Part shown: in pieces, positions 1 to 10,364 of the stretch
Position numbering within the stretch: the stretch's first letter is position 1
Layout: each line of letters begins with the position of its first letter
NCBI GenBank assembly: GCA_963575745.1
Contig: CAUYUJ010007413.1
Span: 391,667 to 455,666, forward strand
DNA: 64,000 bases
Direction of reading: 5' to 3'
Source of the DNA: Prorocentrum cordatum
Taxonomy: Eukaryota; Sar; Dinophyceae; Prorocentrales; Prorocentraceae
The notes under the pieces: model-generated
Databases searched by the model: none
What the model was told of the DNA's origin: nothing
Seen by the model: the letters and a program-made list of their open reading frames with translations, nothing else
Position numbers and translations under genes: made by a program

Positions 1-1248
1 GCCAGCCTTCTTGCCTTTGCCGTTTGCACCTTTCTCTGTACGTATTGCTCCATATTTGTCTCCTTTGCTGCCTCCGTTCTTGCCTGCTCCCTTGGGATAC
101 CAAGCATTCTTCTGGCCACCCTTGCCTTTCTTGTTTCCAGCTGACTTGCCTTTCCCATTCTTGCTCATTCCAGCTCCGTTGCCTTTCTCGCTGCCTTTCT
201 CCTTGCCCTTTCCTTTTTCTGGGTGGTCCTTGCCCTTGCCTTTGCTCTTCCCCTTGTCTTTCTGCCCCCGAGCCCCCTCGGGGCCCATCCTTTTTTTGAA
301 GCTGCATCTACTACTTGCGCGATTGTCACTTTTCCTTTATTGTCGGAGTTATCCACATCCATGCCGCCAAGTCCCCTCTCTTCAAGTTTATTATCTAACT
401 TGTTGGAAATCATGGCGTCAAACATGTCTTCTGGCTTGCTTCTGACAACTTCCTCCTCCTTCTTTCGGTTCTCCTTCTGCTTCTCCAACTCCTTTTTCCT
501 CTGCTCCTCATTCTTCGCCTCTTTATCGACCATCTGGTGCCACATGGAGTCGAGCTTCGTTTCTACGAACTTTGGGTCGAAGGGTTTGGAGCGAGTGGAG
601 TCGAGGCCGAGGGACGCTCCTCTGTCGTCCGTCACGCTCTGCATGATCTTCGTGCCCTCCTGGATGAACGTATCCTTACTGCCAGCCACTTTGAGCACCT
701 CTCGAAGCTCTTCTTTGGCTTCGAGTTGCACTTGTTTGAAAAACAATGTAGTTTCATGGTGGATTATTCTCATCGCCTCCCTTCTCGAACTGCCACGTGG
801 CAGCACAACGGCAAGAGACGAATCCTGATCCACACATCCCTTTAATACATTGTCCAACTCTGTCTCAGATTCACTGGTCTTGAAAGCCCGACATCCTGGG
901 GGGTATCGCCGATTTACTTTGTCATTCAGCACTTGCACGTCGTTGCTCAGCTTCTCGATGGTGACTCGCGTGCGAGTTATCTTGGCCATCGATTTATCAA
1001 AATCTTGCATGAAATGAGTCAACTGCTTTTGAATGTGGTCGGGGATCTTTTTCAAATACTCCATTTCCACCTGTGGGGCCTGAGGTGCAACTGCCGGCTG
1101 CTGCTCTCCCAGCGCCAATCCTGGGGGGGGATAGCCGCGCCAACAGGCCCATGAGTTGTTGATGCTGCTGCTGCTGCTGTTGTGCTTGGCGCTGTAGTTC
1201 CTGATTTGTAATTGCCATTTGCTCCATCATGCGAGTTTGCTGCTCCAT
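1..1248 (-). CDS. Coiled-coil, lysine-rich dinoflagellate-type protein, 3' end outside window, two frameshifts
   Basis: Not assigned to a named function. The N-terminus (from 1248) is Gln/Met-rich and includes QAQQQQQQHQQ. The middle (1118 down to about 298) is a charged alpha-helical region with the order RRYPPGCRAF ... LPRGSSRREAM ... a Lys/Glu coiled coil. I recognise this order, from memory, from proteins encoded near retroelement-like ORFs in dinoflagellates. The tail is GKGK/KGKSKGKGKD-rich, as in nucleic-acid-binding tails, and runs off the window. The frame shifts twice. One extra base lies in the C8 run (G8 on the plus strand, 1123-1130) and one base is missing in the A7 run (T7 on the plus strand, near 291-297). 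Correcting both puts the N-terminus and the KGK tail in the same frame. The shifts may be real decay or homopolymer sequencing errors. The true start may lie upstream of the Met at 1248, because that frame stays open. Confidence 0.55.
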
Positions 1249-1390
1249 CAGCTTGGACCACCTTTGCTGTTGGGCAGCCCGCGCACTCCTTCCCAGCCCC
1301 TTGCGGCTGTGCCGGTGTCTATCTCGCTCCAGGTGCCCTTTTTCTGTTTGGCGCCCCTTCGTCCGCGCACATGCCTCGGGGCATGTTGCG

Positions 1391-1690
1391 CTAGGAGAGG
1401 GAGGGGGAGGAGGAGGAGGAGGGGAAGGAGGAGGAGGAGGAGGAGGAGGAGGAGGACTAGGAGGAGGAGGAGGAGGAGGAGGAGGAGGAGGGGGAGGAGG
1501 AGGAGGGAGGAGGAGGAGGGGGAGGAGGAGGAGGAGGAGGAGGAGGAGGAGGAGGACTAGGAGGAGGAGGAGGAGGAGGAGGAGGAGGAGGAGGAGGAGG
1601 AGGACGAGGACGAGGAGGGGGAGCAGGAGGAGGAGGGAGGAGGAGGAGGAGGACTAGGAGGTGGAGGAACAGGAGGAGGAGCAGGAGGAG
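1391..1690. repeat. GGA trinucleotide microsatellite
   Basis: About 300 bp of nearly pure GGA/GGG units with a few ACTAGG and ACGAGG interruptions. All three plus-strand frames stay open, giving Gly-, Glu- or Arg-rich conceptual peptides, which is a composition effect and not a gene. The purine strand is the plus strand. Confidence 0.95.
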
Positions 1691-2267
1691 GACCCGCCCT
1701 TTTCTCGGCCCCCCTCTCCCCCGGACCGCCGACGTCGCGTGCCGTGGGCCTCGTGGCTGCCCAGCCTCTCTTTGGACTTCCTGCCAGGGGCCGGCGTTCC
1801 AGGCCGAGTTTTGCTGCCCGACGGTCTGGTTTGGGTGATCCTCCTCCTCCCTCCTCCGTCCTCCTCCGTTCTCCCACTCCTCCGTCCTCCTCCGTCCTCC
1901 TCCGTCCTCCTCCTCCTCCTCCTCCTCCTCCTTGTCTGCCTGCGCCTCCGCCTCTGCCTCCGCCTCCGCCTCCCCCTCCTCCTCCCCTAATTACTCCTCC
2001 TCTGGCGGCGGCGCACGCGCGGCAGCGCCCAGCCGTTCTCCGTCCCGATCTTCCGGCAGTGCGCGCTCCTCTTGCGGAGCGCCGCTGGGCGGCCACCGAA
2101 AGCCACGCCAAGGCCGTTCCAGGGGCCAGGTGGGTTTGGTGCGGTATGCTCGTGTCGTGCCCATTTCCAGACCTCCAGGGCTCTCATGAGTTTACGCAGG
2201 AGTTTCGGAGGTCGAGTTCCTACTGTACCCAACTGTACCCTACTGTGCCCTACTGGAAGGTTTCAGT
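1691..2267. other. Non-coding stretch with CTC tract in opposite orientation to the GGA array
   Basis: A TCC/CTC tract at about 1845-1990 is the reverse complement of the GGA array 150 bp upstream, so the two could pair into a long hairpin. From 2217 to 2262 the motif CTACTGTACCC recurs three or four times in a row. No gene is seen. The conceptual peptides are Pro/Arg-rich translations of repeats. Confidence 0.7.
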
Positions 2268-3195
2268 GGAAGGTTTTGTGGTCGAGTTCCTACTGTACCC
2301 TTTGCTATCCCACCCCTTCGTCCCCCTCCGGAAACCACCGCGCAGGTCGTCAAGACACGAGGCCGCCGCATTCGGACCTCATTTGTAGGACGCCTCTGAG
2401 TTCGAAGAAGAGATGGCATGGTGAGCAAATGTTCGTTCGTCAGCAAATCAAGGGATCTTGGTGTGCCCCTTTAATTCTGTCTTCAGCGTCGGCTAACGTC
2501 CATTAGCGTCTGGGAGCCAGTGAGGTAGCGCCGATTTGGCGTCGGCCAGCGTCGATTGGCATCGATTCAGCGTCGATTAGCGTCGACTAGCGTCGATTAG
2601 CCGCAAGAGCCGACAGAATGGTACGGGCGGCTCCCGCAGGCTTAGAGGTTGACGCCAGCACCAATATCGGTGTTGTGCCTCCACCGAGGGACGAAGATCC
2701 CGATCTCGGTGACGGTGGTAATATTCTGGCTTTCAAGGTGACCGAAATATTACCACCAACACCGAAATCTAGGATTATCTTCCTCCTATGGAGGCAGCCC
2801 CCTGTGTTGGTGTTGGTGCCCATTTCCAGGCCTCCAAGGCTCCCATGAGTTTCCGCAGAAGTTTCGGAGGTCTGCGCGGATCTGCCAGATCGCTGCCAGA
2901 CCCTCCTCCCGGACGCGCGCAGTTCGCCAGGGGCGGCGCTGGAGGCGCCGCCAGGGGCGTCGAGTGCCGATGCAGGAGATCTGCGCGGACTTGGGAAGAT
3001 TTACGGTAGGTTCGTGTCGTGTCGACTGGCGGCGACCCCGCCAGCGGCGTTCAACGTTGGACGCCGCGGGCGACCCATAATCGTTCGATGTGGAACGATT
3101 TGGACGTCTCGGGAGTGGCCGATCGTTCAAGGTTGAACGATCCCCGCGGTGTCAGAAACCAACTCCGAAGTCGGCACGACACGAACCTGACGTAG
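2268..3195 (+). repeat. 0.93-kb dispersed duplication, copy 1
   Basis: Nearly identical to 5727-6650, about 3.46 kb away. It contains a GCGTCGATT array (2484-2603), a block with paired CCACCGAGG/ACCGAAATATTACCACCAAC stretches, an imperfect foldback with a GGCGGCGCTGGAGGCGCCGCC core (about 2860-2995), and a module ending in GGTGTCAGAAACCAAC. The copies differ by scattered substitutions and small indels. No credible ORF. Confidence 0.85.
2484..2603. repeat. GCGTCGATT degenerate tandem array
   Basis: Units of about 9-11 bp built on GCGTCGATTA or GCGTCGACTA, followed by a conserved AGAGCCGACA(A/G)(A/G)ATGGTA segment. The same array plus flank recurs at 3237-3385, 3575-3690, 5940-6062, 25489-25572, 34718-34760 and 41660-41756, so this is a dispersed family and not a local slippage event. 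Confidence 0.8.
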
Positions 3196-3236
3196 CAAAT
3201 CATGGGAGCCTGATCTAATTTCCCACTGAAGTCCGT

Positions 3237-3385
3237 CTTTAGCATCGACTAGCGTCGATTGGCGTCTGGGAGTCGGTGAGGTAGCTCCGATTTAGCGTCG
3301 GCTAGCGTCGATTAGCGTCGGTTAGCGTCGACCAGCGTCGATCTAGCGTCGATTTGTGTCGATTTAGCGTCGCCGAGCGTCGATT
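3237..3385. repeat. GCGTCGATT array, further copy
   Basis: About twelve units of GCGTCGATT, GCGTCGGTT or GCGTCGACC, then GCAAGAGCCGACAAGATGG and a GAGTTGCCACCGAA segment shared with 25576-25620 and 41755-41800. Confidence 0.8.
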
Positions 3386-3574
3386 CGCAAGAGCCGACAA
3401 GATGGTATGGGAGGCTCCTACGAGTTGCCACCGAAGGTGGGCGACGAGCGAACAACGGGTCAAAGATTGCGCCGACAATTGGCGCGTCAGCTCCCCGCGC
3501 AAGAGCATGCGTTGGCGCCCTCGCTCCAAGTTCGGTAGCAAATCATGCGAGTCTGGTACCCCCCCCTAAATTCC

Positions 3575-3690
3575 GCCTTCAGCGTCGATTAGCGTCGGCC
3601 AGCGCCTGGGAGTCGTTCAGATAGCACCGGTATGACGTCGAGTAGTTTCGATTTAGCGTCGATTTAGCGTCGATTGGCGTCGATTCGCAG
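3575..3690. repeat. GCGTCGATT array, further copy
   Basis: Shorter copy of the GCGTCGATT family directly upstream of an inverted-repeat element (3716-3841). Confidence 0.75.
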
Positions 3691-3715
3691 GAGCCGACAA
3701 GATGGCACGGGACCT

Positions 3716-3841
3716 GGCGTCGCTCGGACGTGTGCATTCTTTTCTCGGCGAGGACCAGCGAGGAGCATCCTTGATCATTTCGCGAAAAATCCACGCACGA
3801 AACCGAAAAAAAACACAGGAAATGGACGTCCGAGCGATGGC
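3716..3841 (+). mobile_element. 126-bp non-autonomous element with 16-bp terminal inverted repeats, copy 1
   Basis: The left end GGCGTCGCTCGGACGT and right end ACGTCCGAGCGATGGC are inverted repeats. The inside holds GGCGAGGACC, GATCATTT and CACGCACGAAACCGAAAAAAA. Four copies occur in the window (also 4804-4930, 24644-24769, 29239-29365), each about 126 bp with the same ends, as expected of a MITE family. No obvious target-site duplication remains here. Confidence 0.75.
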
Positions 3842-3989
3842 GAGGGGAGGTTCTCATGAGCTGCCGCCGAAGCTTCAAGGGTGGCGCGCCGCGCGGGCGG
3901 CCCGCGTGAGCCACCGCGCCAGGTCGCTGTGCCATCTCGCGTAGCGCTCCTTTTCGATCGTCTGACTGGCCTGTTTTGCACCACCACCT

Positions 3990-4172
3990 CCATGAGTTGG
4001 GGGGGGGAAAGGAGGTGGAGGACGAAGTAGAGGAGGACAAAGGGGGAGGAGGAGAAGGAGGAGGAGGAGGAGGAAGAGGAGGACAAGGAGGAGGACAAGG
4101 AGGAGGACAAGGAGGAGGAGGACAAGGAGGAGGACAAGGAGGAGGAGGACGAGGAGGAGGACCCCCTCCCCC
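3990..4172. repeat. GGA/GGACAA microsatellite
   Basis: GGA units grading into GGAGGACAA units, followed by GGTGGTGGT. Open frames through it are compositional. Confidence 0.9.
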
Positions 4173-4387
4173 TCCAACTTGTGGTGGTGGTGGTGGTGGA
4201 CAACAGGCCCATCACCGTCGTTCGGGTGAGGGGCCCCAGCGGCCGAACATGGCCCAAGACCTTCCCTCGGGGTTGCTTCATGTCTCGGTCTGCGCCTCGC
4301 CTCCGACCTCGGCGGAAGACACGGCATTTATTGAGCGAAGCGCGTGGAAGCCTCACGTCACCTTAAGACGGGCATGTCCCTCTACAT

Positions 4388-4559
4388 TCGGGGATGGACA
4401 GAACCTTCAACAGTGACACGTCTATTAGTGAATTGTCCGTTTTCGGTTCTCGAGAGGGCGCCGTGGCCGTTATTTCCCAGGCTTGCGCACGCCAGGTTTG
4501 GGCCTCAGGTCGTTTTCACTAAACCACGTTTTGCTAAAGGGGGGTCTGTCCATCCCCGA
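4388..4559. mobile_element. 172-bp MITE-like element with 15-bp TIRs and TACAT target duplication
   Basis: Left terminus TCGGGGATGGACAGA (4388-4402) and right terminus TCTGTCCATCCCCGA (4545-4559) are perfect inverted repeats. Immediately outside each end is the 5-bp direct repeat TACAT (4383-4387 and 4560-4564), the footprint of a staggered-cut insertion. The 142-bp interior encodes nothing. The superfamily is not assigned. Confidence 0.8.
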
Positions 4560-4803
4560 TACATCAAACATAGTCAGGGGACGATGTTTTTAAATAATGT
4601 TTGACGATTTTAAGCATGTGTATTGACTGTTTTTGTGTTTTCGTCCAAAATCCCCCCTGCAGGGGGACAGGCCCGACCTAAACGTAATTCGAGGATGCCC
4701 ACCGAAGAGGCGGCGGACGGTTCGGGCGGCAGACCCGGCGCACCCGGCAATCGGGGCGAGCGGCTCTTGCTGTCGCCCGGCCGGGTCTTGCCAATGCCCT
4801 GCT

Positions 4804-4930
4804 TGGCATCGTTCGGACGTGTGCACTTTTCCTTCGGCGAGGACCGTCGAGGAGCCTCCCTGATCATTTGGCCGAACAAACCACGCACGAAACCGAAAAG
4901 AACACAGGGAATGGATGTCCGAGCGATGGC
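4804..4930 (+). mobile_element. 126-bp inverted-repeat element, copy 2
   Basis: Starts GGCATCGTTCGGACGTGTGC and ends ATGTCCGAGCGATGGC. Same interior as the copy at 3716, with a few substitutions, one of them in each inverted repeat. Confidence 0.75.
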
Positions 4931-5439
4931 GAGCCTGCCATCTGGGAGCCAGGTGCTCCTGCTGCCGTTCGGGCGCAAGCGGGCCGTGTGCGACCACCAC
5001 AGGCCGTCCCTCTGGAACGGCATCCGCAGGACCGCTCTTGCCGCCCACGCACCGAGCTCGAAGGAGAAGCAGCATCATAAGCCTCAGGCCTCTGAGGTCC
5101 AGGCCTTCCAAGGGGCGCCCGAGCAGATGGGGTCGGAGGATCGCACCGCACCGCCGATTCAGATGCCATGCGGCTCGATGAGGGGCCAGATCTCCTCGAC
5201 GCCAAAGGCACCGACGCATCGCCGGCACCTGCGACGCATCGGGGAGGCATCGGGGATTCGACGCGATCCTCCGACCCCGTCTACGTGAGTTTCGCGTCGT
5301 GTCCACTCGCCGCGACCCTGCCGCGGGTGTTCAAGGTGGAACGCCGCCCGTGGGTGGCTCAGATTCGGCCACGATCTGGCGATTGGACAGCCGCCGATTG
5401 TTCAAGGTTGAACGGTCCACGTGGTGTCAGAAACTCGGG
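4931..5439. other. Non-coding spacer with ATCG-rich stretch
   Basis: GC-rich sequence without a convincing gene. 5213-5262 holds CATCGCCG/GCATCG short repeats also seen near 18656-18745 and 31640-31690. 5290-5435 is related to the module GGTTCGTGTCGTGTCGACTG...GGTGTCAGAAAC found at 3005, 6461 and 34552. Confidence 0.5.
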
Positions 5440-5726
5440 CCAGACGAACGGGTAGGATAGGGAAAGGGGGGGGGGGTGATGGAATTTGCCACATGCAGCG
5501 GGTTTCGGCCCTGGCGCCGGGCACATTCCTTGATACATGGGCGCCTGCCAGCGCCGGGAAAACCAGCTACGTGAACTGTAGAGTGGAAACCCATGCCAAG
5601 AAGCACCCGGCTTGCTTGCAGGGTGCCCTGGGTTGCTTGGGTTTCGATGGTTTTGCTATGCAAAGCGTGACGTTCCCACACCAAAAATCAATGAACGTCC
5701 TGGGGTCTCAGGGTTGGGGTTCTTGT
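5440..5726 (+). repeat. Two dispersed repeat modules
   Basis: 5440-5585 (poly-G run, ATGCAGCGGGTTTCGGCCC, GATACATGGGCGCC, ACCAGCTACGTGA) is matched at 30425-30580. 5586-5740 (CCATGCCAAGAAGCACC ... GTTTTGCTATG ... CCTGGGGTCTCAGGGTTGGG) is matched at 27818-27985, 35126-35288 and 40330-40495. No coding potential. Confidence 0.75.
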
Positions 5727-6650
5727 GGAAGGTTTTGTGGTCGAGTTCCTACTGTACCCTTTGCTATCCCACCCCTTCGTCCCCCTCCGGAAACCACCGC
5801 GCAGGTCGTCAAGACACGAGGCCGCCGCACTCGGACCTCATTTGTAGGACGCCTCTGAGTTCGAAGAAGAGATGGCATGGTGAGCAAATTGTCGTTCGTC
5901 AGCAAGTCAAGGGAGCCTGGTGTACCCCTTTAATTCTGTCTTCAGCGTCGGCTAACGTCCATTAGCGTCTGGGAGCCAGTGAGGTAGCGCCGATTTGGCG
6001 TCGGCCAGCGTCGATTGGCATCGATTTAGCGTCGATTAGCGTCGACTAGCGTCGATTAGCCGCAAGAGCCGACAGAATGATACGGGCGGCTCCCGCAGAC
6101 TTAGAGGTTGACGCCAACACCAATGTCGGTGTTGTGCCTCCACCGAGGGACGAAGATCCCGATCTCGGTGACGGTGGTAATATTCTGGCTTCTAAGGTGA
6201 CCGAAATATTACCACCAACACCGGAATCTAGGATTATCTTCCCCCTATGAAGGCAGCTGTGTTGGGTTTGGTGCCCATTTCCAGGCCTCCAAGGCTCCCA
6301 TGAGTTTCCGCAGAAGTTTCGGAGGTCCGCGCGGATCTGCCAGATCGCTGCCATACCCTCCTCCCGGACGCGCACAGTTCGCCAGGGGCGGCGCTGGAGG
6401 CGCCGCCAGGGGCGTCGAGTGCCGATGCAGGAAATCTGTGTGGACTTGGAAAGATTTACGGTAGGTTCGTGTCGTGTCGATTGGCGGCGACACCGCCAGC
6501 GACATTCAACGTTGAACGCCGCGGGCGACCCAGAATCGTTCGATGTCTAACGACTTGGACTTTTCTGAAACGGCCGATCGTTCAAGGTTGAACGATCCCC
6601 GCGGTGTCAGAAACCAACGCCGAAGTCGGCACGGCACGAACCTGACGTAG
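5727..6650 (+). repeat. 0.93-kb dispersed duplication, copy 2
   Basis: Second copy of 2268-3195. It contains a GCGTCGATT array (5940-6062) and the same foldback core (about 6315-6450). The match stops abruptly at GACGTAG (6644-6650), where copy 1 continues with unrelated sequence. Confidence 0.85.
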
Positions 6651-7012
6651 TTCGGTGAATGTGAGGCGTTCCAGAAAAGGGCCCCGGCTTCGAGGGTCGA
6701 ATGAGTTGCCGTCTCTTCCTTGGCTGAGGGGCGGCGGAACCTTGTCACACGCCAGAACCTGAGCTCGCGCGAAGCGCGCGTGCATGGTTCCAGCGTGTAT
6801 TTACATGGTGTGATAAGGAGGTTGTGCGTGGGGGGTCGGTGTGCGATTGGGGTCGGATCGGAGTCGGCGGACACCTGTTGGGCACCACCGAGCACCATCG
6901 ATGGTGTCCCGATGGCGTCTTTGAGAACCATCTGGAACCATCTGGGTAACCGGCGGAAACAGGTGGCATTTGTTTACGCGCGACCTCTTTCTTTAAGAAT
7001 TAGGAGAACAAG

Positions 7013-7144
7013 AAGTGACATGAACATAAAAACTCAGAGGTCCGCGCGGATTTCTCGGATCGGCGCCGGAGGCGCCGCTGGGGGGCCCCAGCGCCGATCC
7101 GAGAAATCCGCGCGGACCTCGGAGTTGTAATGTTTATGTCACTT
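7013..7144. mobile_element. 132-bp foldback element, arms about 52 bp
   Basis: The left arm starts AAGTGACATGAACATAAAAA and includes GAGGTCCGCGCGGATTTCTC. The right arm is its reverse complement with few mismatches and ends ATGTTTATGTCACTT. The centre is GGCGCCGGAGGCGCC. Related, more degraded elements with the same kind of core lie at about 2860-2995, 6315-6450, 34967-35080 and 43431-43600. Confidence 0.8.
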
Positions 7145-8470
7145 TTTGGTCCCCTAAGAATGGACTTCGAACATACAGGGCAATCTGCGTGTCCATCTAT
7201 TTATCGATCGAAACATCCAACGAGTGCAATATGCGTGTCCATCTATTTCTCTATCGAAGCATCCGACGGGGTCATCAGGGCAACCATTGGAACTAGGTGG
7301 CATTGATTTGCCCGTTCCCTCTTTTGAGGACACACTACGAGCGTACAGGGCATCATTCCCGTCTATCTTGTCCTGGACATAGATAAACAAGCATCGGGGA
7401 CACCAGCGGAATTTGCAGGCATTGATTTGCCCGCGCGCGCTTTCCTTCGCATATTTCGAACATACAGGGCCACGGGGCACCGCGAGATACCACGGGTCAC
7501 AACGATTGACCTCATGTTCGATCTCTTTATGTTTCAATCCCACAATCTATCCCATTACCAGTCTCCCTCGACTTGTCGATCGCACGATCCGTCGATCTCA
7601 TCATCGATATTACTATGAAAATCAGGATGGATCTCACTACCGATCCCGCTATTTATGTATCCAGCGTCATCATTAGTCATCTGACCATCCTATGCATCGC
7701 TCCATCTCATTATCGATATATCGCTGACCCCACTAGCGATCCCACTATCGATCTCTCACTCGAACTCACTACGAGACACCAAAGCGCAGGGGCAACCAGC
7801 GGAACCATGAGGCATGTATTTGCCCGCGCGTTCCTTCCCGTAGAATATAATCTGAACATGCAAAGGGACGGGACACCAGAAGACACCACGCAATGTCATT
7901 ATCGATCTCACGATTGATTTCATTCTATGACGATGTGACGCTCCCCACCCAGCTTCCGATCTATCGACCCCATTTCTGGATTCACGGGCGACTCCACCAT
8001 TCTACCCAACATCTTAACTTTATGCCGGTGAGACTCGCACCTTGGGGATAATAAAGTTCGAGGCTCTGAGAGTATATTACATATGTCCCAGAGATGTCGA
8101 TGTTGGGATTTTCGGAAGGGTCTTCAAAGACCTCCAAGCTGATCCGGAGAAGCCGTCTCTGGAGCCTGTGTGAAGGAGCTTGGTGAGCACGACTCCTCAG
8201 AAAATGAATGATAGAGTGATACACCGGCCGCTTTTGAGGCGTGGTCCGAAAGTTCGCCCAAAGTTTGCCTGCCGCGCCTCTTGTGGCAGTTCTTCGCGCT
8301 TCGCGTATCCCCACCAGTCCATTCAGAAGCCTTGCCCATGAGAGTTGACCAGAAAAGCGACGAAGAGACACACCTAGGGAAACAAAGCGATCAACCAGGG
8401 TGAACCGAGAGATCTTTGGGAGCAAGGGGTTGGCCTTGGAAGGCCTCTTCGGGCCATCCCTGTGGGCCGC
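7145..8470. other. Non-coding, with ATCGATCTCACT-type 12-bp repeats
   Basis: Between about 7550 and 7760 the sequence is built from degenerate 12-bp units such as ATCGATCTCACT or ATCGATCCCACT, also seen at 15125-15235. 7145-7440 has short repeated phrases (CATCTATTTATCGATCGAA, CATTGATTTGCCCG). No gene is seen. Confidence 0.6.
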
Positions 8471-9345
8471 GTGGGGGCGAGGGGAAGAGGAGGAGGAGCA
8501 GGAGGATGAGGACGAGGAGGAATAGGAGGACGAGGACGCGGATGAGGACGAGGAGGACGAGGACTAGGATGAGGACGACGCGGACGAGGACTCGAGGAAC
8601 CATCTAGAGGTGTTCTTGCGGCTGCTGCTGCTGCTGGTGCTCTCTGGGAGTTGTTTGTGCCCTCTTGGAACCCTCTTGGTAAGCCTAGAAGGCTTCTTGG
8701 GATCTTCTTGAAGGCCATCGAATACAGGATGAGGGGTCCCCAACTCAGCTCCCCCCTCAGGAGCGGGCAAACCGCTTCTTAGGGCTCTCTTGGAGCGCTC
8801 TTGGGCGCTCTTGGAGCGGACTTGGGCCGTTTGGAGCATCTTGGGAGCCATCTTGAGCCAGCTCGGGCTATCTGAGCCATCTTGGAGGTCATCTTGGGCT
8901 CTCTGAGGCCGCTCGGGGGCCTCTTGGGGGCCTCTCGGGGGCCTCTTGGGGCCCACTTGAGACCCTCTTGGAGCTCTCTTGGGGCTCTCTTGGGGCTCGC
9001 TTGGGGCTCTCTTGGGAGCCCTGGAGCGCCTGTTGGGGCCATCTTCGAGGCTATCGATCAAAGGAGGGAGGGTCCCGATCGAGCCCCCCCCCCGTCGGGG
9101 GCCACGATCCTCGTGAGAGGTGTTAAAAATTGGCCCTGTCAGGGGCCGAAAAAGGACCCTCAGACGACCCACGACGACCCCCCGAAAAGTCCAGGGGAGG
9201 GGGTGGGGGAAGGGGTCAAGACTCCCTCCCCGCCCGCAAGCCGTCTCGCTCAGTCCCCCCCGCCCTCCCAACACATACGTAGCACCCGAGTCTGGCCCGA
9301 GCCTCAGCATATTCAGCAGTCGTTTTTGGATGGGCAGCTACTGGG
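8470..9345. repeat. GGA/GAC tract, then degenerate CTCTTGGGGGCC repeats and a shared module
   Basis: 8477-8600 is GAGGA/GACGAG microsatellite. 8640-9060 is a degenerate 10-13-bp repeat (CTCTTGGGGGCC, AGCCATCTTGGA) also found at 17750-17830, 43130-43190 and 46075-46400, and in inverse orientation at 14440-14740. 9185-9345 (GTCAAGACTCCC ... GTAGCACCCGAG ... TTCAGCAGTCGT) is a module shared with 43690-43850 and 44465-44610. Confidence 0.65.
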
Positions 9346-9354
9346 GGCCAATCC

Positions 9355-9495
9355 GCCGCCGCCGCCGCCGCCGCGCCGCCCGCCGCCGCCGCCGCCGCCG
9401 CCGCCCCCGCTGCCAAATCGCCGCCGCTGCCGCCGCAGCCGCTGCCGCCGCCGCCGCCGCAGCCGCCGCAGCCACCGCAGCCGCCGCAGCCGCCA
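9355..9495. repeat. CCG trinucleotide microsatellite
   Basis: About 140 bp of CCG/GCC units. The translation is Pro, Arg or Ala homopolymer depending on frame. Confidence 0.95.
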
Positions 9496-10364
9496 AGTGT
9501 ACCCTGTATTGTTTTTTGTCAGGGATGGTGGGGGGAGGCCGCATCGGGTTGGCTGCGCATGCTCCAAATTTGGAGGCAGGGTGTGTGTTTGTATGGTATT
9601 TGGAAAAGGAAGGAAAGACATCTTTAGACCATTTACGCCCACACGGCTGGTGGGATTTGAACCAACATACCCCCCGTGGATACGGCCCGACACGGGCCCA
9701 GACGAAATGGGTTGGTACGAAACGCGCCGAAGCCGAAACAAGCGGACGAAGCAGCCCGAGCCCGGGCCGACTCCGGCTTCGGGGCCTGTTTCGGCGTTCC
9801 AGCCCCCAGGAGAAGGACGAGACGGGCTCGGGAGGCTCAACGGGGCTCGGACACTGTTTTTTATCCGCGGCATGCGGCCATCGATCAATCGATATTACTG
9901 TCGAAATGCCACCCTGTGGCTCTCCAGATTGTCGATCGCCTTGACTGTGGTGCGATGGCGGTGATGACGATAGCTGTGATGGTGGTGATGATCGTGTTGT
10001 TGTTGATTGTGATGGGTCTGGAGATGATGGTTATGATGAGCTTGTCATGGTGGCTGATTTCACCGCAAGCGATATGGTCAAAGCGTCCTGCTCTGAATAC
10101 CATCGTGACCATTCCTCTGTGCCTTCTTCGAGAAAGTTCATTTCTGGACCAGTCAGGCAGCGTTGGTGCCACCGCGAGTGTCGCAGGAATGCCGACTGAG
10201 ACACCGGCGGCGTCTTGTCCGGCCAAAATTCAGTCACAATCGTCCCCCACCCCCCCTCTGTGGTCCCTGGACCCCTCCCGTGGCCGCCGTTGTCTAGATT
10301 GGCTATCCTTCGAGAGTGGTCCCTTTCTCGTTCTGCATCCATACCTTCGGACCTTAGGTGCCTT
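9496..10364. other. Non-coding; module shared with 44370-44470
   Basis: GTACCCTGTATTGTTTT...GTCAGGGATGGTG...GGCCGCATC...GCATGCTCCAAA (9498-9590) recurs at 44370-44470. 9660-9690 contains GGTGGGATTTGAACC, which on the minus strand reads like a tRNA T-arm, but no complete tRNA can be folded around it. 9955-10050 is rich in GATGGTGATG. No gene is seen. Confidence 0.5.

Noticed and set aside
1391-1690. Gly-, Glu- and Arg-homopolymer ORFs here and in every GGA/CTC tract
   Set aside because: Pure microsatellite translation without flanking protein-like sequence. The exception is the Glu tract at 48713-48755, which lies inside a conserved frame.
8826-8890. Second spliced-leader relict (GAGCCATCTTGAGCCAG)
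   Set aside because: Part of the degenerate CTCTTGGGGGCC/AGCCATCTTGG repeat; lacks the ATTTTGGCTCAAG core.
9655-9690. tRNA gene on the minus strand (GGTTCAAATCCCACC)
   Set aside because: Only a T-arm-like sequence; no matching acceptor stem, D-arm or anticodon arm could be placed upstream. At most a tRNA-derived remnant.
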